The notes under the pieces were generated by a model. That model did no database searches, was not told the DNA's origin, and saw only the letters and a list, made by a program, of their open reading frames with translations. From Marsupella aquatica (Eukaryota > Marchantiophyta), in NCBI GenBank assembly GCA_973895155.1, contig OZ316898.1, positions 1-64,000 on the forward strand: a stretch of DNA of 64,000 nucleotides. The letters run 5' to 3'. The translations under genes and the position numbers were made by a program. Below, piece after piece: positions 35,453 to 45,454 of this stretch (positions are counted from its first letter, which is position 1; each line of letters opens with the position of its first letter).

Positions 35453-37510
35453 TATAGGGTATGTAAGGAACTTGTCAATTTTTTTGTTGTTTGTACAAGG
35501 AATAGTAAGAAAGTTGTTGTAGTGTTAGCAAAGTACTTAGGGTTTGCAACCCTAAGTCACTAGGGAAGGCTAGTAGGAAATCATGGAAGGGAGAAAATGT
35601 GTTGTTCTAAGCAAATGTAAAGGGATAAGTAATGTGATTTTGGTAGGCAACAAATGTTCCACCCTTACTTAGGATACGCGACTAATTCAGGACCGGAAAA
35701 TGACCCGACACCTGACATCTTATTTTTGGCTGATATTTCTCCCATGGGTGCTGGGAGGTCACTAGGGAACCCTGAAAAAGTATGAAGTCAAGTGGGGTCT
35801 CAACCTAGGAGTTGTGAGTATTTTGACAGAAATTAAAATAACCAACTAGCGGCCCCGGAGAAAATAGCCAAGGGGTAAATTTTGTGGGTTCGAGGTTAGA
35901 ATTGAGTTTAGTATAGACCATAATATCCCTGGATTGTCTCAGAAATAATTTGTCACCTTTTGTTACTTTTTGGGAACACCTCAAAGATTGGGAATAGTAA
36001 TGCACTTTAATAGATATGGTCAAACTTATGTATTTTTAGAAAAGTCGCTATGGAGTGTTTAGAGAGTTTGATAAATTTAGGAGTGAGTCCTATGTCCAAG
36101 GATTCCAGAAATGTGCTCAGAAGTACGTTTGGACATTTGAGTGAATTATGGCATGGCCTTCAAGAGGGGCCAGTATAACTGTTTCTCCCGAGAGTAAAAC
36201 GAAAATTTTCTAAGTGTCAAAACGCGTCGACGTGACTGCGACCAGACTAGCACGAGGTCAGGCAAGCACGACATGGGCAGGAATGCACGAGGTGGGCTAA
36301 TTGAAAGGCTGGCCGATGCTCATCAAAATAGGCCACTCTTGATCTGAATAGGCAGGTGCGGGATTGAATTGAGCTAGCTACTGCTGAGAAGGACTTGACC
36401 CAGCTGCTACTGTGAAATTGAATTGTGAGCTATGGCTGCTAATTGGAATACGGAGGCTGGCTTTGAATTGGGAAGGTTGCTTGCTGCTATGGCAGCGGCA
36501 CAATAGATTAGAGGTGCTGCTATTAATCAGGCATGAGATACTCACGAGAATTGGCTGGCTATTGCCTTGATGCTGTTGAATTGATGGATGTTGCTGCTAG
36601 CTATGAAATTGCAGAGGTGGGCAGCTACGAAATTGAGAAGAGAGACCTGCTTGGCTAAGTGATTGGAATAGAGCTAGTTGTTGAGAAGGAATCAAGCTAT
36701 GGCTGCTGCTGTTGTAATTCAAGCTGCTATGCTTCGAATCTGCTGCTGTGCTGTTGTGCTGCAAAGCTGCGAATTGGTGGGCTATGGCTGCTGCAAAATT
36801 CTGCTGCGATTTTGAATCACTTGCAAGGCTGGATGACTATGGAGGTGGATTGAGAAGGGTGCTGTAGACCTGGCTGAGCTATCAATTGACCTGCTGTCAT
36901 TCAATCCAATAGAGAATTCTGCCATTTCAGATTGAATTCAAGAGAGAGGAAAATGCTGCAAAAATTGGTGTCCTTATCAATCTTCTTCATAAGAAACATG
37001 AGTATAATGAGAGTACTCTCCCCTCATGACACATGGAATCCCCATAAGGGGCGTGTAAGGTTCAAGTGTAATCGGGTCGCCGCTTACACCCGCTTTACAC
37101 CAAAAACAGGCCTTGGGAGAATGGGCATAACTTTGGCTAGGGGTATCCGTTGGGGCCCAAATTTTTTTGTGCTGAGTTAGGGGAAGGTAAGGCACCCCTT
37201 GGTGAAGGTGGAAACCCAGAAAAATAATCACTCAAATATGTTTTTAGCGGAGGCCACGAGGGGGTCCCCATAGCTTGCAAACGGGAGTCGGCATGGGGGA
37301 AGTAAGACCAGGTTTTTAGGCCGACACTTCTTGCACCCATGTCACCCAAGTTAGGATACATGGAGAAGAGAGTAACTCAGGGTAAAGGTGCAAGGCCGTT
37401 AGGGTAAGGAAAGTAAGTTGATAGGTCGGGGTAGTAAGTAAGAACTAGTACATAAGGAGCCAACTTTGACATGACACAACTTGAGACTCCCTCACTCTTT
37501 TTGCGAGCTT
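35453..37510. other. non-coding part of the 10-kb element
   Basis: From about 36400 to 36900 the sequence is built of degenerate GCTGCTATGGCTGCT- and TTGAATTG-like words. ORFs here are short. I see no gene. Confidence 0.5.
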
Positions 37511-39179
37511 TGTCACGCGATTGACATGGGTCTTAACACCAAAAACGTCACTATGGGTGCCAAAACCATCTCCTTGTACCTGAGGATCACGAAGGGATGT
37601 TGTGAATGCCGGTAAACACCAGTTTATGCCCTTAACACCAGACTATCATAGCAAGACTCTATCACACATCACCCAAGCTCAATCCCAAGGAACCAAGGTT
37701 GGGGATCAGATCTGCGCTCATGATAGTTCTGGTGAGAAGGGGTCTTCATATCGGGCCCGTACACACAGGGCCTAGCGCTACGGTGCGCATAGGTCTATAC
37801 ATATGCTTACTGTCATAGGTATGTTTCTATTCCGCCGCCGGAATGTACCCATAAACCAGTGACTCCTGACTGATTCCCGGCTTAGGGACTTCTAAGCCAT
37901 TGCCCCACCACTCTGCCATTCCACTCTCAACAATCAGAGCTATGACAGTCCTCACCCAGCCCGCTTCAATGCACCCGGTACACCTCTCAGTGGCGCTGCT
38001 AGTTCCATCATACACTCAGATTGCCTCACACACACACACATCCATGAGAGAAATGAGGCCTGAGAGGAAAACTCAATTAGATTCAAAGATGTGCACAATA
38101 GTTCACTGAGAACACTTGATCCGAACACTAGGGCCGAAGGCTGTCTCCTCCAGATTGTGATGTGCTTGCCCTGCAAGCCCCGTGCTTGCCATGCAAGCTC
38201 AATCCTGAACTCAACCTCCTTCACTACACTTCATTCTTGGGGGCACATACAGATCTCACACCTCCAATTTAGAACGTCAAGTTACGCATGCATAGTTGAC
38301 TCGACTTCAAAGCTGGTACCAGGCCTAACGACGATCTATCCCAGACTGCAATGAGGCCCGGCCTCACGCTTGCCCTGCAAGCTCAGCTCTGGCCATAGAT
38401 CCCTTAGTGCTCTCCACCAGACAAAGGCCGGGACTCCCCATGGATCACGTAGCCTTGCCAGACTGAACTGTAAATGCTCCTCCTGCTGCCCCTTAATCAG
38501 TACCTCAGCCTCCCTAATGTGCCCACCGCAAATCGAATTGAAATCCTCCCCACAGTTTACAATCACCAATACATCACCTATCACCAAGGCTCTGTATCGG
38601 GGGAAAAGAACCCAGTTGTGCTGCCCACTAGAAAGAGCCACAATCCAGCTCGCAAACCTAGCAACCCGTTGCTGTGAAGCTTGGCTGATTACTCCCTGAG
38701 TAATAGCACAACCAAGCTCTCCCCAACACGCAGCGTCCAAGTCCAGCCTTGCTTGCACAGAGCTCCTCCCCGCTACTCAGTCTAAGTGAGATCACACAAC
38801 TGAAGTCCCCCCCTGCCTCTACCGGAGGGATGCTCTATATACTCTCTCATACTGAGCCCAAATGGGTGGATACTATGCTGCTGGAGCCCCATCCCAGCCC
38901 TAACAGAGCCGCCACTATCTCTAACTATTGAACCCTAACTCACAACTTTATTTCTATCTCGAATTGGCTATGTACTTCGGATTCGGCCCTCCTCCATGGT
39001 TTTTGCGAGCTTGCACCTCCTCTCCCGATTTCTCTATTTAACCATTTTCTGCGTGGATAGCAGCGTTGGAAGCGGCTTGAGCTCCTCTTTCCAACGAGGT
39101 CAATTATAGCCGATTTGATCAAATACACAGAGAGTTATGCCCCCGCAACCGAGAGGGGGTACTCACTGCTGCGCTAACC

Positions 39180-39320
39180 CGAGTTTGGCTAACCTAGCTA
39201 TCCTATCTAACCCGAGTAGAGCTAACCCGTGGTCTCGGGTTAGGCCGCTACCCGCTATCCGCTAACCTAGCCTAAGCTGAGCCCGAATCCGAGCTTACCT
39301 ATGCTAACCTGAGGCCGCGC
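39180..39320. repeat. GCTAACC(C)GAG-type short repeats in LTR unit A
   Basis: Many variants of GCTAACCCGAG and CTAACCTAGC occur here and again in unit B (44207-44450). The words resemble each other more than any gene. Confidence 0.7.
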
Positions 39321-39476
39321 TGACCTGAGCTAAGCTGAAGCCGTGTTGACCTGAGCTAAGCTGAAGCCGTGCTGACCTGAGCTAAGCTGAAGCCGTTCTT
39401 ACCTGAGATAAGCTGAAGCCGTGCTTACCTAAGCTAAGCTGAAGCCGTGCTGACCTGAGCTAAGCTGAAGCCGTGC
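39321..39476. repeat. 26-bp tandem repeat inside LTR unit A
   Basis: Six copies of TGACCTGAGCTAAGCTGAAG plus CCGTGC. The corresponding part of unit B (about 44455-44500) has fewer than two copies, so copy number changed after the two units separated. Confidence 0.9.
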
Positions 39477-40344
39477 TCACATAAGCTAAGCCGTGGTCGA
39501 ACTTGGGTTAACCCGAAACTGAAGCCGAATCCGCTAATTCCGGCCACAAGTTAACCCGTCACACTAATCAGGCCGTATCTTTCTTAATACACCTCCGTTT
39601 CCCGAGTGTTTTATATCGATTTTACTCGCCTTGACCAGATCTTTCCAATGCTCTTTACAGATCCGGATTTGGTGACATATTGAAAGAGATATGGTCACCG
39701 ACCACCTGCGACATAACTTTTATTTCCCTACTCTTAACGCCATGATTGCCCTTATTCTTGCCATCTTGCTAATTGTTATGCAATATTAATAGCTACTCCT
39801 TGCATACAGCAACCTACTTAATCAGATTACAAAATAAGGACCATGTCATTGGCGTCACAAGCTTTCAAGTGGGCTGGGAAGCTGGTGAGGAGGACCATAA
39901 GTGAGAGCAGTTTTGGAGGTCAAGGCATGCAACTCATGTGTGGCATATTCCAGGGCTTGGAAGGAGTCAAGCAATAGGTTGTAGAGTGAGCTACAAACTT
40001 TAGAGTTGGACTTTGTGTGTTAGGAGGACTTGGGGGAGGAGTAGTTGGACCCCAGGTCAAGCTTGGTGTGGTGTGGAAGGAGAATAGTATATAAGGAGAA
40101 AGTTTTCCTTTGTTAGGGACCGAGAGTCTCATCTCTTAAGTGGAATCTCTACCTTGCCAAGGTAGGGCTAAGCTTGAGAAGGGAAAGGTGGTCCATGCTT
40201 AATGTGGAGAATGTGTAGTGAACTTTTGTTGTAAAGGTGATGCAATAAAAGGAGACTTGCCAATCTTCATTGTGACCATTAAGTGTGAGTGCATTTGAAG
40301 TATATGAAGAGCAAGAGAAGAGATGCTATGATGTAATCTTGGTC

Positions 40345-40660
40345 TAAGCTCAAAGGGGATGTGCTAGTACAAAACCAAGGCCAAGAGGCAAGGTTAAGGT
40401 AGAGCACTACTTTGAGACTTAGAGAGGATTATAGCTTGAGGGTGGAAAGTATTTTGCTTGGTGTGTGGTGTTAACAAGAAGTAAGAACAAGAGGAAGAGT
40501 CCTTAGATAGAGGAGCCCTCTCTAGAGCTCAAAGGGGATGTGTGGACCCAAACCAAGGCCAGGGGGCAAGGTTAAGGGGTAACACTACTTTGAGGGTCTT
40601 GAGGAGACTTAAGCTTGAAGAGGAAAGTACTTTGGTTCTTGGGTGTTTGTGTGAGAATCT
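40345..40660. repeat. tandem duplication, ~178-bp unit
   Basis: AGCTCAAAGGGGATGTG, then AACCAAGGCCA, GGCAAGGTTAAGG and CACTACTTTGAG occur twice, starting near 40349 and 40527, inside the 10-kb element. Confidence 0.8.
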
Positions 40661-41496
40661 ACTCTAAGGTGACAGCTTGGAGCGGAGATCCCCTTTGCTG
40701 ATCCTTGGAGTAGAGGAGAGGGGAAGGGTGCGAGTACAAAAGTAGTCAAGGGGACTACCTCTCTAGAAGTGGAGAGTTGAAACTACTTATGTGTGGAGTG
40801 ATTAGACATTGTAGGCACATTTCAGAAGTTTTGTCAATCCTTTGTGACCCTGGTATGATATGGAACAGGTATTAGGTAGTCTTTTGGGGAGAAAAGCCGC
40901 TTAAGTTCCTTGACAAGTGTTTGACAACAGGGAAGTCGCAACTCATCTCATCCACGCCCGCCATGGCAAGTTGTAGCTACGGTTCTTGAAGTTGAGTCAC
41001 TATTGCTACAAAAATCTAAGTCGCAAAAAGTCGGGGCGTATTGGCGTGATCGCGCATGAGCGTATAAATACCACGGCGCTCAAGCGTCTCTACGTATGGG
41101 CATGAACGTCGAGGCCTTTGGTAGCAAACAGGGAAGTGGAAATATTCGTCGAGAGCAGATGGTCCAGTAAGTCACTTTGTCACTCCCTCCTCATCGTCAA
41201 TGGCTACTTTTGGTTACCGGTAGGGTGGGCTGCGTATAAGCGTCTGGGTGCATCAGCGCATAAGCCTCTATGCGTCTGAGCGCATTAGCGCATAAGCATC
41301 TATGCGACTCCCGATTTGACATGGCCTTAAAAGTAACTAGTTTTAGTAGACTACAGGGATGTACTTGAAGAGGGCGTAACTACTCTAATGCTCCTAATTA
41401 ATATAGATAACCTGAGTTGAATCACTACTTATCTCAAAAAGTTGAAAATTTTAAAGTTTTCACAGAAATTCTGAATAACTGCTATATCACATACAA

Positions 41497-41541
41497 CACT
41501 TGGCATTACGGGCCCAAGAGTTTGAGGCGGATCGGGCATAG
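41497..41541 (+). pseudogene. broken CCHC-type ORF, right part
   Basis: This resumes the frame interrupted at 31527 (HLALRAQEFEADRA, stop at 41539-41541) after the TACAA duplicate. The join restores a heptad-like Glu/Gln/Leu-rich helix. Confidence 0.55.
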
Positions 41542-41629
41542 ACCCGGGTGTGGATTAGCATTGAGTCTAGAGAGTAAATAATATATCATAACTGTACAGA
41601 GTGAATTAGTTCTAATCAGGAAGCCTGGT

Positions 41630-41850
41630 CTTCTTTAATAATTTGTGTCTCATTTCCCACGTCCAAAATTGAATGGTGACACATTTGATGCTAACGGAGT
41701 TTAAAGGTTCAACATGAAAGCTATGGGAGTCTACGGTTTAACCGAAAATGTTATGGGAGCCTACACTTTAACCGAAAATGTTGTGGGAGTCCATATGCTG
41801 AAACTTGGAGACATACCATGCATCGCATGTGAGACACAGCCTTTACATAA
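41630..41850. repeat. dispersed repeat family, copy a
   Basis: TCATTTCCCACGT, AATTGAATGGTGACAC, TTTGATGCTAACGGAGT and GTTGTGGGAGTCCA recur at about 50935-51240 and 54385-54680. The three copies are each next to relics of the 111-bp minisatellite, so the two travelled together. Confidence 0.75.
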
Positions 41851-41973
41851 GAGTCTTGTATGGTGGGTTGGATAGTGAAGGCGATTTGGGTCCTAAGAGT
41901 GTCTGAATGGAGTTGCAATGGAGCTGCAACACAGATGGAGGTGAGTAGCAAGGCATGAATACAGCAACCATGG

Positions 41974-42426
41974 ATGTTGTACAAAAGAGAAGCTCCATCA
42001 CTGCAAGCTCCATCACTGCAAACTTGGCCTGAAACCACGCCACTGCCAGCAGTAAGCATAAAAAATGCAACCATTTGGAAACGCCTTCGCTCAAAGACTA
42101 CATCCGACAATGACTCAAATCCATCACTTGCTGCAATTATTGACGATGTCAGTACGCCATCCAAGCGACGCAAGATTCAGGACGCACTGCCACCAAAAAG
42201 CATAAAAAATGTAACCATTCGGAAATGCCTTTGCTCAAAGACTGCATCCGACAACGACTCTAATCCATCACTTGCTGCAATTATTGACGACGTCAGTACG
42301 CCATCCAAGCGACGCAAGATTCAAGATGCAAAAGGGAATTTGGAGGTGGCGAGCACAGTAAAGGACCAGATTGAAGGCCAGCGACAGGAATTTTTGAAGG
42401 CCAATGCTTCCCGACCAAAATACTGA
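41974..42426 (+). CDS. unrecognised 150-codon ORF with a duplicated 48-codon module
   Basis: The ORF holds a 144-bp direct duplication (about 42055-42198 and 42199-42333). Each copy encodes SDNDSNPSLAAIIDDV followed by STPSKRRKIQDA, the latter resembling a nuclear localisation signal. Its C-terminus (EGQRQEFLKANASRPKY) is encoded by one unit of the sequence that makes up the degenerate 111-bp minisatellite at 53.2-54.4 kb. So this is probably the least decayed copy of a coding sequence from which the minisatellite grew. I do not recognise the family; it may be a pseudogene exon. Confidence 0.4.
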   Translation: MLYKREAPSLQAPSLQTWPETTPLPAVSIKNATIWKRLRSKTTSDNDSNPSLAAIIDDVSTPSKRRKIQDALPPKSIKNVTIRKCLCSKTASDNDSNPSLAAIIDDVSTPSKRRKIQDAKGNLEVASTVKDQIEGQRQEFLKANASRPKY

Positions 42427-44835
42427 CCCAACAATAATGCAGAAGGGAATTTGAAGGTGTCACGCGATTGACATGGGTCTTAACACCAAAAACGTCACTA
42501 TGGGTGCCAAAACCATCTCCTTGTACCTGAGGATGATGAAGGGATGTTGTGAAGGCCGGTAAACACCAATTTATGCCCTTAACACCAGATTATCATAGCA
42601 AGACTCTATCACACATCACCCAAGCTCAATCCCAAGGAACCAAGGTTGGGGATCAGGTCTGCGCTCATGATAGTTCTGGTGAGAAGGGGTCTTCATATCG
42701 GGCCCGTACACACAGGGCCTAGCGCTACGGTGCGCATAGGTCTATACGTATGCTTACTGTCATAGGTATGTTTCTATTCCGCCGTCGGAATGTACCCATA
42801 AACCAGTGACTCCTGACTGATTCCCGGCTTAGGGACTTCTAAGCCATTGCCCCACCATTCTGCCATTCCACTCTCAGCAATCAGAGCTATGATAGTCCTC
42901 ACCCAGCCCGCTTCAATGCACCCTGTACACCTCTCAGTGGCGCTGCTAGTCCCATCATACACTCAGATTGCCTCACACACACACACACATCCATGAGAGA
43001 AATGAGGCCTGAGAGGAAAACTCAATTAGATTCAAAGATGTGCACAATAGTTCACTAAGAACACTTGATCCGAACACTAGGGCCGAAGGTTGTCTCCTCT
43101 AGATTGTGGCGTGCTTGCCCCGCAAGCCCCATGCTTGCCATGCAAGCTCAATCCTGAACCTGAGCCCGGCTCACTCCAAATTGCGATGGCAGATTGGACT
43201 CAAACCAATCACGTACTTGCCTTGCAAACTCAATCCTGAACTCAACCTCTTTCACTGCACTTCATTCTTGGGGGCACATACAGATCTCACACCTCCAATT
43301 CAGAACGTCAAGTTACGCATACATAGTTGACTCAACTTCAAAGCTGGTACCAGGCCTAACGGCAATCTACCCCAGACTACAATGAGGCCCGGCCTCATGC
43401 TTGCCCTGCAAGCTCCGCTCTGGCCATAGATCCCTTAGTGTTCTCCACCAGACAAAGGCCGGGACTCCCCATGGATCACGTGGCCTTGCCAGACTGAACT
43501 GTAAATGCTCCTCCTGCTGCCCCTCAATCAGTGTCTCAGCCTCCCTAATGTGCTCACCACAAATCAAATTGACATCCTCCCCACAGTTTACAATCACCAA
43601 TACATCACCTATCACCAAGGCTCTGTATCGGGGGAAAAGAACCCAGTTGTGCTACCCACTAGAAAGAGCCACAATCCAGCTCGCAAACCTAGCAACCCGT
43701 TGCTGTGAAGCTTGGCTGATTACTCCCTGAGTAATAGCACAACCAAGCTCTCCCCAATACGCAGTGTCCAAGTCCAGCCTTGCTTGCACAGAGCTCCTCC
43801 CTGCTGCTCAGTCTAAGTGAGATCACACAACTGAAGTCCCCCCCCCCCTTGCCTCTACCGGGGGGCTGCTCTATATACTCTCATACTGAGCCCAAATGGG
43901 TGGATACTACGCTGTTGGAGCCCCATCCCAGCCCTAACAGAGCCGCCACTATCTCTAACTACTGAACCCTAACTCGCAACTTTATTTCTATCTCGAATTG
44001 GCTATGTACTTCGGATTTGGCCCTCCTCCATGGTTTTTGCGAGCTTGCGCATCCTCTCCTGATTTCTCTATTCAACCATTTGCTGCATGGATAGCAGCGT
44101 TGGAAGCGGCTTGAGCTCCTCTTTCCAACGAGGTCAATTATAGCCGATTTGGTCAAATACACAGAGAGTTATGCCCCCGCAACCGAGAGGGGGTACTCAC
44201 TGCTGCGCTAACCCGAGTTACATAGCTAACCCGAGTTCGGCTAACCTAGCTATCCTATCTAACCCGAGTAGAGCTAACCCGTGGTCTCGGGTTAGGCCGC
44301 TACCCGCTATCCGCTATCCACTAACCGCTAACCTAAGCTGAGCCCGAACCCGAGCTTACCTATGCTAACCTGAGCCCGAGTTTAGGCTAACCCGAGTTAA
44401 CTCTAACCCGGGATCAATCTAATCCGAACCCGGGTTAAGCCTAAGCTGAAGCTGTGCTTACCTGAGATAAGCTGAAGCCGTGCTTACCTAAGCTAAGCCG
44501 TGGCCGAGCTTGGGTTAACTCGAAACTAAAGCCGAATCCGCTAATTCCGGCCACAAGTTAACCCGTCACACTAATCAGGCCGTATCTTCCTTAATACACT
44601 TCCGTTTCCTGAGTGTTTTATATCGATTTTACTCGCCTTGACCAGATCTTTCCAATGCTCTTTACAGATCCGGATTTGGTGACATATTGAACAAGATATG
44701 GTCGCCGACCACCCGCGACATAGCCTTTAATTTCCCTAACATTCTAAGACTAGACTATGAACCACTAACCTAACTAACAAAATGAAGCTACACACCCAAG
44801 ACATTCAAATTTTATCATGAGAACAATCACCATAC

Positions 44836-44999
44836 TGTTGTAACCATTTACTCTAGACCATGGTTAACCCCTAACCCTATCCTGAAGGGGTAACATGGGT
44901 TAACACCAACCCCAACATGTAACCCTATGGTGACTATATAAGTCACACCCATAATGGAACACAACAGCGAGTTGCAAGTCTCTCCATTGTCACACAACA
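44836..44999 (+). repeat. 5' LTR of the copia element
   Basis: Begins TGTTGTAACC and ends CACACAACA. A TATA-like TATATAAG lies at 44935-44942, a likely core promoter. An internal imperfect palindrome (GGTTAACCCC, GGGGTAACATGGGTTAAC) is present. Confidence 0.95.
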
Positions 45000-45020
45000 C
45001 GTTATCAGCGCGATAGCATC
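45000..45020 (+). promoter_or_regulatory. candidate primer-binding site
   Basis: CGTTATCAGCGCGATAGC directly follows the 5' LTR. A TATCAGxGC core next to the LTR is typical of copia elements primed by an initiator-Met tRNA fragment. Confidence 0.6.
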
Positions 45021-45454
45021 TAATTTTTTTTTTCAGTTTGGAGTTAAGGTAGGATAATTGGAGTACGGCTTTCAGACAAAGAAATTGACTTCCAATGTTG
45101 CGTTTTTAGCCCCACCCCACATCAGTAACTGCCACCGATTCAAATCACACCATAATTTAAACTTCGGATCCTCTGAATAGTCCACGAATCCTTACGGAAA
45201 ACACACAATCCGTATATAATTGATTAGTGACACTATCGGAGAGGCATGAATCACTTTGAAATAGTGTTTTCCCGTTCAAATTCGACTCAATTTTTTTTAT
45301 ATCTTATTGTTCCGCCACGGAAATCCTGAGTTTCTTTTATCGCCAAGGAAAATCCCGTGGATAAAAAGGCACGAGTGATTGAAGTAATTGAGAACGACAT
45401 AGATTTGATATTAATCAGAACGCGGACAGTGATTTGTTACAGATTTGAGATACT

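Larger units (their letters stand above)
37511..39859. mobile_element. solo-LTR-like unit A (TSD AGCTT)
   Basis: TGTCACGCGATTG at the left and GGCGTCACA at the right are flanked by AGCTT on both sides (37506-37510, 39860-39864). The unit is 2349 bp and about 95% like unit B at 42458-50892 by eye. Relative to B it lacks about 235 bases at a TTTATTTCCCTA microhomology near 39715. It contains the palindrome TTCCGCCGCCGGAA near 37830, shared with the 55052 element, so the families are related. A 140-codon minus-strand ORF (38758-38336) is partly preserved in B, where one CAG has become TAG. With one terminus each side and no internal region, a solo LTR is the simplest reading. Confidence 0.8.
31528..41491 (-). 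mobile_element. 10-kb TGT...ACA element with TSD TACAA, no visible LTR pair
   Basis: The left end is TGTAGTATCACACTAGGG; the right end is GCTATATCACA. Both sides carry TACAA (31523-31527 and 41492-41496), and a reading frame in the flanks is continuous once the insert and one TACAA are removed. That makes the boundaries secure to the base. Subtracting the nested solo LTR leaves about 7.6 kb. On the minus strand it begins TGTGATA and contains the broken ORF at 35452-32987. I find no second copy of either terminus inside, so there is no LTR pair of any detectable length. It could be a giant solo LTR or a non-autonomous element inserted by a retroviral-type integrase. Confidence 0.75.

Noticed and set aside
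37511-44720. Units A and B as the two LTRs of one element
   Set aside because: Each unit has its own TSD (AGCTT for A, GAAGG/AAAGG for B) directly at both ends, and the sequence between belongs to other elements.
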